Assembly (NCBI RefSeq): GCF_008704935.1
Contig: NZ_CP023692.1
Coordinates: 5,955,501-6,019,500 of the forward strand
Length of the DNA: 64,000 bases
Source of the DNA: Streptomyces vinaceus
GTDB taxonomy: Bacteria; Actinomycetota; Actinomycetes; Streptomycetales; Streptomycetaceae
Direction of reading: 5' to 3'
The notes under the pieces are model-generated. The model was not told where the DNA came from and searched no databases. It saw only the letters and a program-made list of their open reading frames with translations. Shown here piece by piece: positions 1 through 6,955 of this stretch (position 1 is its first letter; every line of letters begins with the position of its first letter). The translations under genes were made by a program, and so were the position numbers.

Positions 1-1
1 C

Positions 2-244
2 GCCGCCCTGGTGGCCCGGGCCATCGCCCCCGAGTCCCTCTCGGCGTGCATCGCGGGCCACCGCAGCGCCGAGCCGGGGCACGTGGCGGCCCTGAACAAG
101 CTGGGCCTGCGCCCGCTGGTCGACCTGGACCTGCGGCTCGGCGAGGGCACCGGCGCCCTGCTGGCCCTCCCGCTCGTCCAGAGCGCGGCCCGCGCGATGC
201 ACGAGGTCGCCACGTTCGACTCGGCCGGAGTCACCGAGAAGTAG
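2..244 (+). CDS. cobT: Nicotinate-nucleotide–dimethylbenzimidazole phosphoribosyltransferase, C-terminal part
   Basis: Only the last 80 codons are in the window; the gene continues upstream of base 1. CobT makes alpha-ribazole phosphate for the lower ligand of cobalamin. The visible tail reads like the family C-terminus: AGHRSAEPGH followed by LGLRPLVDLDLRLGEGTGA, the glycine/glutamate-rich end that helps form the active site, and then a helix of the type seen near the end of CobT. It is followed by a strong hairpin terminator and then by another tetrapyrrole-pathway gene, which fits a cobalamin/siroheme neighbourhood. The assignment rests on recognising the tail, so it is fairly but not fully certain. 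Confidence 0.8.
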   Translation, partial: AALVARAIAPESLSACIAGHRSAEPGHVAALNKLGLRPLVDLDLRLGEGTGALLALPLVQSAARAMHEVATFDSAGVTEK

Positions 245-255
245 CCGGTACCCCT

Positions 256-293
256 CCCCGGAACCAGGGTCGGTCAGACCCCCGGTTCCGGGG
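256..293 (+). terminator. Hairpin terminator after cobT
   Basis: Outer arms CCCCGGAACC (256–265) and GGTTCCGGGG (284–293) enclose an inner pair GGGTC/GACCC. There is no T-run, as is usual for terminators in high-GC actinobacteria. It ends the cobT transcript before the next gene. Confidence 0.75.
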
Positions 294-445
294 ACGGGCG
301 GGGTGGGGGAAGGGCCCGCGCGGCGGCGGACGCGGTGGGTCGTATCGTGGACCCGGACAGCAAAACCGCACGTCACACTCCGAAAGCCGCTCCAGCGCAG
401 CAGCGGCCCGCAGACACCGCCCGCCGCATCAGGAGCCGCACCGCA

Positions 446-1666
446 ATGGCCGAACACTCCGCCTACCCCGTAGGACTCCGCCTCGCCGGCCGCCGCGTCG
501 TCGTCATCGGCGGCGGCCAGGTCGCCCAGCGCCGGCTGCCCGCGCTGGTCGCGGCCGGCGCCGACGTCCTGCTCGTCTCGCCCTCGGCCACGCCCTCCGT
601 GGACGCCATGGCCGAGACCGGCGAGATCCGCTGGGAGCGCCGCCGCTACCGGGACGGGGACCTGGACGGTGCCTGGTACGCGCTGATCGCGACCCGCGAC
701 CGGGTTGCCAACGACGCCGCCTCCGCCGAGGCCGAGGCCCGCCGCGTCTGGTGCGTGCGCGCCGACGACGCCGAGGCGGCCACCGCCTGGACCCCGGCCA
801 CCGGCCGCGTCGAGGGCGTCACCGTCGCCGTCCTGAGCGGCAACGACCCCCGCCGCTCCGCCGCCGTCCGCGACGCGGTCGTCGAGGGGCTGCGCGACGG
901 CTCCCTCACCCGCAACCGCCCCCGCACCCCCGGCGTCGCCCTCGTCGGCGGCGGTCCCGGTGACCCCGACCTGATCACCGTCCGCGGGCGCCGCCTCCTC
1001 GCCGAGGCCGACGTGGTCATCGCCGACCGGCTCGGCCCCCGCGACCTCCTCGACGAACTCCCGCCGCACGTCGAGGTCATCGACGCCGCGAAGATCCCGT
1101 ACGGCCGCTACATGGCCCAGGAGGCCATCAACAACGCCCTGATCGAGCACGCCAAGGCGGGCAAGGCGGTGGTCCGGCTCAAGGGCGGGGACCCGTACGT
1201 CTTCGGCCGCGGTATGGAGGAGCTCCAGGCCCTCGCCGAGGCGGGCATCCCCTGCACCGTCGTCCCCGGCATCTCCAGCTCCATCTCGGTGCCCGGAGCC
1301 GTCGGCATCCCGGTCACCCACCGCGGTGTGGCGCACGAGTTCACCGTGGTCAGCGGCCACGTCGGCCCCGATGACCCGCGCTCCCTGGTGGACTGGGCCT
1401 CCCTCGCCAAGCTCACCGGCACCCTGGTGGTCCTCATGGGCGTGGACAAGATCGGCCTCATCGCCGAGGCCCTGGTCCGCCACGGGCGCCCCGCCGACAC
1501 CCCCGTCGCGGTCGTCCAGGAGGGCACCACGGCCACCCAGCGCCGCGTGGACGCCACCCTCGCCACCGTCGGCGAGACCGTACGGGCGGCGGAGATCCGT
1601 CCGCCCGCGGTCATCGTGATCGGCGAGGTCGTCAACGTCGCGGCCCCCGCCGGCCCCGCCGCCTGA
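446..1666 (+). CDS. cobA: Uroporphyrinogen-III C-methyltransferase with N-terminal precorrin-2 dehydrogenase-like domain
   Basis: A 406-residue protein. Residues about 8–150 form a Met8/CysG-like NAD-binding domain with the Rossmann motif VVVIGGGQVAQRR. Residues about 158–400 form the SAM-dependent tetrapyrrole methylase domain with LVGGGPGDPDLITVRG, VIADRLGPRDLL, VRLKGGDPYVFGRG and VVPGISS. It should convert uroporphyrinogen III to precorrin-2, with possible dehydrogenation towards sirohydrochlorin, feeding siroheme and cobalamin. The ATG at 446 is chosen over the open frame upstream because homology begins just after it and AGGAG lies at 431–435. Its neighbour cobT supports a corrin role, although siroheme for sulfite/nitrite reductase is equally possible. 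Confidence 0.9.
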   Translation: MAEHSAYPVGLRLAGRRVVVIGGGQVAQRRLPALVAAGADVLLVSPSATPSVDAMAETGEIRWERRRYRDGDLDGAWYALIATRDRVANDAASAEAEARRVWCVRADDAEAATAWTPATGRVEGVTVAVLSGNDPRRSAAVRDAVVEGLRDGSLTRNRPRTPGVALVGGGPGDPDLITVRGRRLLAEADVVIADRLGPRDLLDELPPHVEVIDAAKIPYGRYMAQEAINNALIEHAKAGKAVVRLKGGDPYVFGRGMEELQALAEAGIPCTVVPGISSSISVPGAVGIPVTHRGVAHEFTVVSGHVGPDDPRSLVDWASLAKLTGTLVVLMGVDKIGLIAEALVRHGRPADTPVAVVQEGTTATQRRVDATLATVGETVRAAEIRPPAVIVIGEVVNVAAPAGPAA

Positions 1667-1689
1667 AACACCCGCGGCCCGCACGGCCG

Positions 1690-1718
1690 TTGGCACCACA
1701 CCCCGGACAAGGCAGTAT
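1690..1718 (+). promoter_or_regulatory. Candidate promoter giving a leaderless trmH-family mRNA
   Basis: TTGGCA (1690–1695), a 17-bp spacer and CAGTAT (1713–1718) match the housekeeping consensus well. The predicted transcription start about 7 nt downstream falls on the GTG start at 1725, and no Shine–Dalgarno sequence precedes that GTG. Confidence 0.55.
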
Positions 1719-1724
1719 CACCCT

Positions 1725-2570
1725 GTGGCTGATCTCATCACCGTCGAAGACCCCGACGACCCGCGCCTTCGCGACTACACGGGCCTGACCGACGTCGAAC
1801 TCCGGCGCCGGCGGGAGCCCGCGGAGGGCCTGTTCATCGCCGAGGGCGAGAAGGTCATCAGACGCGCCAAGGACGCCGGGTACGAGATGCGTTCGATGCT
1901 GCTCTCGGCCAAGTGGGTCGACGTCATGCGCGACGTCATCGACGAGCTCCCGGCGCCGGTCTACGCCGTCACCCCGGAGCTCGCCGAACGCGTCACCGGC
2001 TACCACGTGCACCGCGGCGCCCTCGCCTCGATGCAGCGCAAGCCGCTGCCGGCGGCCGACGAGCTGCTCGCGGCGGAGGGGGCGGGCACGGGACACCGGA
2101 TCGCCGTCTTCGAGGGCTTCGTCGACCACGCCAACCTGGGCGCCGCCTTCCGCAGCGCCGCGGCCCTCGGCATCAGCGCGATACTGCTCTCCCCGGACTG
2201 CGCGGACCCGCTCTACCGGCGCGCCATCAAGGTCTCGATGGGCTCGGTGTTCTCGGTTCCGTACGCGCGGCTGGAGCAGTGGCCGGCCGACCTGGAGAAG
2301 GTCCGCGAGGCGGGCTACCGGATCCTGGCGATGACGCCGAGCGAGAAGGCCACACCCCTGGACCAGGTCCCGCCGGAGCGCTTCGAACGGTCCGCGATCA
2401 TGCTCGGATCCGAGGGGCACGGCCTGTCCACCTACGCGCTGCGGGCCGCCGACGAGTGGGTCCGGATCCCGATGGCGGAGGGGATCGACTCCCTGAACGT
2501 GGCCGCGGCCTCGGCGGTGGCCTTCTACGCCACCCGCCCGCCGCAGCCCCCCGCTTCGCCGGAGGCCTAG
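1725..2570 (+). CDS. TrmH/SpoU-family RNA 2'-O-methyltransferase
   Basis: 281 residues. The N-terminal substrate-binding region (LFIAEGEKVIRRAKDAGY) is followed by a C-terminal SPOUT knot domain with the three family motifs: the NLGAAFRSAAALG region, IMLGSEGHGLS and IPMAEGIDSLNVAAASAVA. It should transfer a methyl group from SAM to a ribose 2'-OH of tRNA or rRNA; the exact target cannot be read from sequence. A GTG start at 1725 directly after a promoter-like element suggests a leaderless transcript. The stop codon lies inside a CTAG shared with the stop of the convergent kinase gene. Confidence 0.9.
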   Translation: MADLITVEDPDDPRLRDYTGLTDVELRRRREPAEGLFIAEGEKVIRRAKDAGYEMRSMLLSAKWVDVMRDVIDELPAPVYAVTPELAERVTGYHVHRGALASMQRKPLPAADELLAAEGAGTGHRIAVFEGFVDHANLGAAFRSAAALGISAILLSPDCADPLYRRAIKVSMGSVFSVPYARLEQWPADLEKVREAGYRILAMTPSEKATPLDQVPPERFERSAIMLGSEGHGLSTYALRAADEWVRIPMAEGIDSLNVAAASAVAFYATRPPQPPASPEA

Positions 2571-3808
2571 AACTTCTGGGCGGCGGCGATGCCCAGGGCC
2601 ACGATCAGCGTCACCACGACGAACACGATCAGGCGCTGGCGCATCAGCCGCGGGTCCGGCCGCGAGGGGCGCCGGCCCGCTCCCGTCGTGCGCGGGGCCT
2701 GGCGGCCGCCCGTACGCCCGGCCGTCGGCCGGGAGGAGGGGCCGCCGGGGTTCCGCGAGGACGAAGGGCGCGGGGACGGGGGCCGGGAGGACGAGGGCCG
2801 CGCGTGCCCCCCGCTGTTCGGTCCCTGGCCCTGCCCGTGCCCCTGGTCCGGCCCCTGGGGCGCGGGGGTGCCGCCCGTACGGCGCTCCGTGCGCTGGTCC
2901 GCGTACGCGTCGGCGAGCCGCCCGGTCGGCCGCTCCGCCCCCCGCGCGCGCTGCGCCGGCGGGCGCCCGTCGGACAGCCCCTGCGCCTCGCGGGCCGCGA
3001 TCTCCTTCAGGCGCATCGACAGCTGGAGCGTGGTGGGCCGGTCCTCGGGATCCTTGGCGAGGCAGGCCTGTACGAGGGGCGCCAGTGCGTCCGGAACCCC
3101 GATCAGATGCGGCTCCTCGTGCACCACGCGGTACAGCATGACCTCGGAACTGCCGTGCCCGAAGGGCGAGTCGGCGGTCGCCGCGTAGGCGAGGGTGGCG
3201 CCCAGCGCGAAGACGTCGGTCGCCGGGGTGACGGCGGCCCCGCGCACCTGCTCGGGCGCGAGGAAGCCGGGGGAGCCGACGGCCGTGCCCACGTGGGTGA
3301 GGGTGCTTGCGCCGGTGGCCCAGGCGATCCCGAAGTCGATGATCCGGGGACCCTTGGGCGACAGAAGAATGTTCGAGGGCTTGAGATCGCGGTGGACGAC
3401 CCCCGCCTCGTGCACGGCGACCAGTCCCTCGGAGAGCGCGGCCCCGATCGCGGCGATCTGCGCGGCCGTCAGAGGACCCTCCTCGGCCACCTTGTCGTGC
3501 AGGGACGGGCCGGGCACGTACTGCGTGGCGAACCACGGGCGCTCCGCCTCCAGGTCCGCGGCCACCAGGCGCGCGGTGCACCCGCCGCGGATCCGCCGGG
3601 CCGCGGAGACCTCGCGCGCGAAGCGCGAGCGGAACTCCTGGTCCTCGGCCAGATCGGGCCGGATCACCTTCAGCGCGACCCGCTGGCCACGCCGGTCCGA
3701 CCCCAGGTAGACCACGCCCATGCCGCCGGCACCGAGCCGTCGGTGCAGCCTGAATGAGCCGACGACACGCGGGTCCTCGCGCCGGAGCCGCATCATCGCC
3801 ATGTCCAC
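2567..3808 (-). CDS. Membrane-anchored PknB-type serine/threonine protein kinase
   Basis: 413 residues. The kinase domain (about 17–275) has the glycine loop LGAGGMGVVYLG, catalytic Lys47 (VALKVI), HRDLKPSN (139–146), DFG (158–160) and APE (184–186), so all key residues are present and the enzyme should be active. Residues about 280–385 are a Pro/Arg/Ser/Gly-rich disordered linker, and one C-terminal membrane helix (about 391–409) ends five residues from the C-terminus. The kinase is thus cytoplasmic with almost no extracellular part and no PASTA sensor. The start is GTG at 3808; ATG at 3802 is an in-frame alternative. Its stop overlaps the trmH-family stop by 4 bp. Confidence 0.93.
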   Translation of the reverse strand: MDMAMMRLRREDPRVVGSFRLHRRLGAGGMGVVYLGSDRRGQRVALKVIRPDLAEDQEFRSRFAREVSAARRIRGGCTARLVAADLEAERPWFATQYVPGPSLHDKVAEEGPLTAAQIAAIGAALSEGLVAVHEAGVVHRDLKPSNILLSPKGPRIIDFGIAWATGASTLTHVGTAVGSPGFLAPEQVRGAAVTPATDVFALGATLAYAATADSPFGHGSSEVMLYRVVHEEPHLIGVPDALAPLVQACLAKDPEDRPTTLQLSMRLKEIAAREAQGLSDGRPPAQRARGAERPTGRLADAYADQRTERRTGGTPAPQGPDQGHGQGQGPNSGGHARPSSSRPPSPRPSSSRNPGGPSSRPTAGRTGGRQAPRTTGAGRRPSRPDPRLMRQRLIVFVVVTLIVALGIAAAQKF

Positions 3809-4365
3809 CCCGCTGACCGGTCGTCCTGTTGACGTGCCACAGCTTACGGACCATCCGCCACGAGCGCTCAGAGGCCGCGCCCTCGCCGCGAGATTCGATT
3901 GTCAGTGCGGGGCAACCCACTTGAGGGTTCCCCACCCGCACGGACCCCTGTCCGCAAGGCACTTGCCCGTACGGCCAAACGGCCCTCGGGCCAAGGGGAT
4001 TGGCCATCCGGCGGGGGTCGTGCGCGGGGCGCGCGGCGGGCCGGGGCGCGTGCGCCGGGCGGGCGCCGCGAGGTGATCTTGCCCGTACCCCGTCGGCGGA
4101 CACGCATGCGCGGGGAGTGACGGAAGTGAGCGAACTCACTACCCTCCGGTCATCCCCTCCGGGATGACCCCCACAGCGGGGGAGCGGTCTCCACCCAGGG
4201 GAGTACACGCGTCGCGGTCCGTCATCCTCCTGGAGGCCTGCCAAGGGGTACGAGGGCAGGACGCCAGGGGACTTCCCCGCGCCTAGTGTTGAGGACAAGC
4301 GGCGGGTGGAGCACTCGTCCCCCGAGGTCACAAGCCCGCCGCTGCCAACCGACAGGGAGAGGACC
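3809..4365. other. 557-bp intergenic region with hairpins, no convincing gene
   Basis: The region separates the divergent kinase and small-membrane-protein genes. A perfect hairpin GGTCATCCC-ctcc-GGGATGACC lies at 4148–4169, and a weaker one (GGGGCAACCC with GGGTTCCCC) lies near 3908–3931. A TAGTGT -10-like hexamer at 4284–4289 could start the transcript of the gene at 4366. Open frames here lack start context and family resemblance. An unrecognised small RNA or long 5' leader is possible. Confidence 0.4.
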
Positions 4366-4551
4366 ATGGCGGACGTCACGCGGCACGGACGCAAGGCATT
4401 CGCGTTCAACGGCCATGAGTCCGGCACGCGCCATCCACTGGTGGCCGCGGCCATGGTGCTCCCCCTGGCCGCCCTCCTGCTCTTCCTCTTCGGAGGATTC
4501 GACCAGGTGGCGGCACAGGCGTCGTCCGTGGGCGTGATGCTGGGGCGCTGA
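4366..4551 (+). CDS. Small single-span membrane protein, function unknown
   Basis: 61 residues. A basic, hydrophilic N-terminus (about 1–22) precedes one hydrophobic segment, LVAAAMVLPLAALLLFLFG, and a short tail. The ATG at 4366 has a strong Shine–Dalgarno sequence (AGGGAGAGG, 4354–4362), and the gene is closed by a textbook terminator, so it is very likely real. I do not recognise a family with a known role. The hydrophobic segment could also be a signal-anchor. Confidence 0.65.
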   Translation: MADVTRHGRKAFAFNGHESGTRHPLVAAAMVLPLAALLLFLFGGFDQVAAQASSVGVMLGR

Positions 4552-4641
4552 GCGGCGCCCCGGGTCCGGGAGAGCGGCCCGGACCGGGACATCGGCCTGT
4601 CGAACCCCGTGGGGACGGGGGCGCGACGGACGGCAGGTGAA

Positions 4642-4688
4642 GGGTGCTGCCCGTACGACTGGGGAGTCGGACGGGCAGCACCCTTTTT
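4642..4688 (+). terminator. Strong rho-independent terminator
   Basis: A 19-bp stem (one mismatch) begins with GGGTGCTGCCCGT at 4642, has a GGGG loop, and ends with ACGGGCAGCACCC at 4683, directly followed by TTTTT (4684–4688). It is the best classical terminator in the window and isolates the small membrane protein from the downstream phosphotransferase gene. Confidence 0.92.
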
Positions 4689-4782
4689 CATGCCCTCTCC
4701 CGCGGACGTCCGCCGCCTCACGCGGCCCCGCCGTTCCGTAATCTGCTTCCGAGAAGCCAGTGACGGGAGCCGTGGAGCCGCG

Positions 4783-5823
4783 ATGAACCAGGAGCCACTG
4801 CCCGCCGCCCTCGCGGCGTACGCCGGCGCGGGGGAGCGGGGCACCCCGTACGAACTGCTCGCCGAGCGCGAGGACGGGACCGTCGTGCGCTGCGGCGAGA
4901 TCGTCGCCAAGGCGCACGCCGGGGACAGCGACCGCGCGGGCCTGGCCGTACGGATGAGGATCGCCGCGGACCAGGCGCTGGCCGGGGTGCTGCTGGCCCC
5001 GCTGCGCCCCGAGGTCGGCTACCTCGCGGGCCGGCCGGTGTCCCTGTGGCCGTACGGGGCCCCCGTCGACCCGGAGCGGCCCGAGGACGCCCCCTGGGAG
5101 GCGGCGGGGCGGCTGCTGGCGGCCCTGCACCGGGTGCCCGTGCACCGGCTGCCCGGACCGGTCCCCCCGATGCGCGGTCCGGCCAAGCTGGCCCGCGCCC
5201 TGCGCCGCCTGTCCCGGGCGACGGCTCCCGACGCGGTCCGCGGCCGGGACGGTGCGCGCAGCGCCGACGGCGCCCGCGGCCCCGGCGGGATGCGGCCCGG
5301 GACCGCGCTCGTGCCCGGCCCCGCCGAGGGCCGGCCCGCCGGCGACCTCGTACGGGCCGCCGCGCGGACCCTGCCCGCCTGGGTCCGGGGGGAGGCCCCG
5401 GCACCCCGGGGCGGCACCCTGTGCCACGGGGACCTGCACCTGGGCCAGTTGGTGCGCGGGCCCGGCCCCGACGGGGGCTGGCGCCTCATCGACGTGGACG
5501 ACCTGGGGGTCGGCATCCCGGCGTGGGATCTGGCCCGGCCGGCCGCCTGGTACGCCGCCGGGCTGCTGGACACCGGCGCCTGGGTCCGCTTCCTCGACTC
5601 CTACCGCGCCGCGGGCGGCCCCGCGGCGGGGCCGCCCGGCTCCGACCCCTGGCCGGAACTGGACCTCGCGGCCCGGGCCCTCACCGTGCAGACCGCGGCC
5701 CTCGCCCTGGCCAAATCGGCGGAAAGCCACCGCCGACTCGAAGACGTGGAACGGCTGATGGTGGAATCCTGTGCCCGAATTGCCTCCCTCCCGCCCGACT
5801 TGGAGCCGCAGCCTCCGTCGTAG
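4783..5823 (+). CDS. Aminoglycoside phosphotransferase (APH)-fold small-molecule kinase
   Basis: 346 residues with the APH/choline-kinase signature: the Brenner-type catalytic loop CHGDLHLGQLV near residue 215 and the metal-binding segment LIDVDDLGVGIPAWDLARPAAW. It should transfer ATP phosphate to a small-molecule hydroxyl. Chromosomal core APH-like proteins in Streptomyces are seldom drug-resistance enzymes, so resistance should not be assumed. The ATG at 4783 is preferred over the longer open frame because the upstream part crosses the terminator at 4642–4688. Confidence 0.8.
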   Translation: MNQEPLPAALAAYAGAGERGTPYELLAEREDGTVVRCGEIVAKAHAGDSDRAGLAVRMRIAADQALAGVLLAPLRPEVGYLAGRPVSLWPYGAPVDPERPEDAPWEAAGRLLAALHRVPVHRLPGPVPPMRGPAKLARALRRLSRATAPDAVRGRDGARSADGARGPGGMRPGTALVPGPAEGRPAGDLVRAAARTLPAWVRGEAPAPRGGTLCHGDLHLGQLVRGPGPDGGWRLIDVDDLGVGIPAWDLARPAAWYAAGLLDTGAWVRFLDSYRAAGGPAAGPPGSDPWPELDLAARALTVQTAALALAKSAESHRRLEDVERLMVESCARIASLPPDLEPQPPS

Positions 5824-5888
5824 GGTGAGCTTCACGCCACCGGGCATGCATCCGGTGTCGAAGCAGACGGCGAGGAGTTGATCCGGTC

Positions 5889-6194
5889 ATGCAGTGTCCG
5901 AAGTGTCACGCGATGATGCACACCTACAACCGCAACGGTGTCCAGATCGAGCAGTGCAGCAACTGCCGCGGCATCTTCCTCGACTACGGCGAGCTGGAGG
6001 CGCTGACCCGCCTGGAGTCGCAGTACACCGGCGGCCAGTACGGCCAGGTCCCGCCGCCCGCCGCGCCCCCGGCCCCCTACCCGGCCGCGCACGCCCCCGC
6101 CCCCGCCTGGGGCGCCCCGCACCACGGCGGCCACGGCCACGGCCACCACGGCCACCACAAGGGCGGCTTCGGCCGGATGCTCTTCTCCTCCTGA
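5889..6194 (+). CDS. TFIIB-type zinc-ribbon protein
   Basis: 101 residues. The N-terminal zinc ribbon has Cys3-x2-Cys6 and Cys23-x2-Cys26 within CPKCHAMM and CSNCRGIFLDYGELEAL, the usual zf-TFIIB domain (about 1–45). The rest is Pro/Ala-rich, then a His/Gly stretch (about 77–92), which may bind extra metal, and an aromatic/Met tail. GAGGAG lies ahead of the ATG. The function is unknown; the fold suggests metal or nucleic-acid binding. Confidence 0.85.
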   Translation: MQCPKCHAMMHTYNRNGVQIEQCSNCRGIFLDYGELEALTRLESQYTGGQYGQVPPPAAPPAPYPAAHAPAPAWGAPHHGGHGHGHHGHHKGGFGRMLFSS

Positions 6195-6247
6195 GCCGCG
6201 AGCCGCGGCCGGTGCGGCTCACCCCGCGCCGGCCTCCCCGGCAACGC

Positions 6248-6281
6248 GGAAGCCCCGGCCGTGGATACGGCCGGGGCTTCC
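6248..6281. terminator. Bidirectional hairpin between zinc-ribbon gene and tRNA operon
   Basis: A perfect 15-bp stem, GGAAGCCCCGGCCGT (6248–6262) with ACGGCCGGGGCTTCC (6267–6281), has a GGAT loop. It can stop the plus-strand zinc-ribbon transcript and the minus-strand tRNA operon, whose last gene ends 6 bp away. Confidence 0.8.
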
Positions 6282-6286
6282 GGAGG

Positions 6287-6361
6287 TGGTGCGCGATACT
6301 GGGATTGAACCAGTGACCTCTTCCGTGTCAGGGAAGCGCTCTCCCGCTGAGCTAATCGCGC
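6287..6361 (-). tRNA. tRNA-Val (GAC), CCA encoded
   Basis: The minus-strand cloverleaf has acceptor GCGCGAU/AUCGCGC, an anticodon arm CUUCC-CUGACAC-GGAAG with anticodon GAC, and T arm CUGG-UUCAAUC-CCAG. A genomic CCA follows the discriminator A, unlike the next two copies. It is the last gene of the operon. Confidence 0.95.
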
Positions 6362-6411
6362 GGGACCGCGGTACGAAACCGCGGCTCTCACAAGGTGTTG
6401 CCGGTACTGCG

Positions 6412-6483
6412 TGCGCGATACTGGGATTGAACCAGTGACCTCTTCCGTGTCAGGGAAGCGCTCTCCCGCTGAGCTAATCGCGC
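6412..6483 (-). tRNA. tRNA-Val (GAC), second copy
   Basis: Identical in its body to the copy at 6287–6361, including the GCGCGAU acceptor and GAC anticodon. No CCA is encoded, so the 3' end needs CCA-adding enzyme. It is separated from the previous copy by a 50-bp spacer. Confidence 0.95.
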
Positions 6484-6488
6484 GGGGA

Positions 6489-6518
6489 TCCTTGCGGACC
6501 AGGTCCTTGCGGACCAGT
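6489..6518. repeat. 15-bp direct repeat filling a tRNA spacer
   Basis: TCCTTGCGGACCAGG (6489–6503) is repeated at 6504–6518 with only the last base changed, and it makes up nearly the whole spacer between the second and third tRNA-Val genes. It is probably a local duplication. Confidence 0.7.
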
Positions 6519-6589
6519 GGACGATACTGGGATTGAACCAGTGACCTCTTCCGTGTCAGGGAAGCGCTCTCCCGCTGAGCTAATCGTCC
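6518..6589 (-). tRNA. tRNA-Val (GAC), third copy with altered acceptor stem
   Basis: Same body and GAC anticodon as the two neighbours. Its acceptor is GGACGAU/AUCGUCC instead of GCGCGAU/AUCGCGC: pairs 2 and 3 change from C-G and G-C to G-C and A-U. The compensatory changes show it is under selection as a functional tRNA. No CCA is encoded. Confidence 0.95.
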
Positions 6590-6590
6590 T

Positions 6591-6664
6591 TGGAGGTGGA
6601 GACGGGATTTGAACCCGTGTAGACGGCTTTGCAGGCCGTTGCCTCGCCTCTCGGCCACTCCACC
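6591..6664 (-). tRNA. tRNA-Cys (GCA), CCA encoded
   Basis: Acceptor GGUGGAG/CUCCACC, anticodon loop CUGCAAA with anticodon GCA, T loop UUCAAAU and a genomic CCA after discriminator U. It lies one base from the third tRNA-Val on the minus strand. Confidence 0.95.
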
Positions 6665-6702
6665 TGGAGCTGCGGGGGTTCTCGGGAAGATCCCCCACTT
6701 CG

Positions 6703-6775
<73 letters not shown>

Positions 6776-6830
6776 AGGTCACCGTGTTCGCTCCGGGGTT
6801 TTCCCCCTTCGCTCCCTGGCGACGTGTTGA

Positions 6831-6858
6831 ACTCTAGCGGATTCCCGGGCCAGCTCAA
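6831..6858 (-). promoter_or_regulatory. Promoter of the Gly-Cys-Val tRNA operon
   Basis: On the minus strand TTGAGC (6858–6853), a 16-bp spacer and TAGAGT (6836–6831) form a good housekeeping promoter. The start site would be near 6824, about 48 nt before tRNA-Gly, leaving a leader for RNase P processing. Confidence 0.7.
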
Positions 6859-6955
6859 AAACGCGTTTCCGCAGCGTGCTGCCGCTCGATCACCACCGGT
6901 CACCCGGCGGTCACCTCTCCGGCGCCGCGGCGTCACCGGTCATAGACTCGCAGCC

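Noticed and set aside
294..445. Possible cobalamin riboswitch before the uroporphyrinogen methyltransferase gene
   Set aside because: No B12-box-like sequence or the expected long multi-stem architecture is visible in the 150 bp available.
1632..4910. Minus-strand open frame of 1092 codons
   Set aside because: It runs antisense through the TrmH-family gene and out of frame with the kinase. Its composition is Arg/Pro/Gly/Ala-rich without domains, a GC-rich shadow.
4783..5823. Aminoglycoside resistance gene
   Set aside because: The APH fold is clear, but family members with this fold phosphorylate many metabolites and the context is chromosomal core, so a resistance call is not supported.
6287..6589. 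Direct repeats about 72 bp long, considered as a CRISPR-like or phage repeat array
   Set aside because: Each repeat folds as a complete tRNA-Val with acceptor, D, anticodon and T arms.
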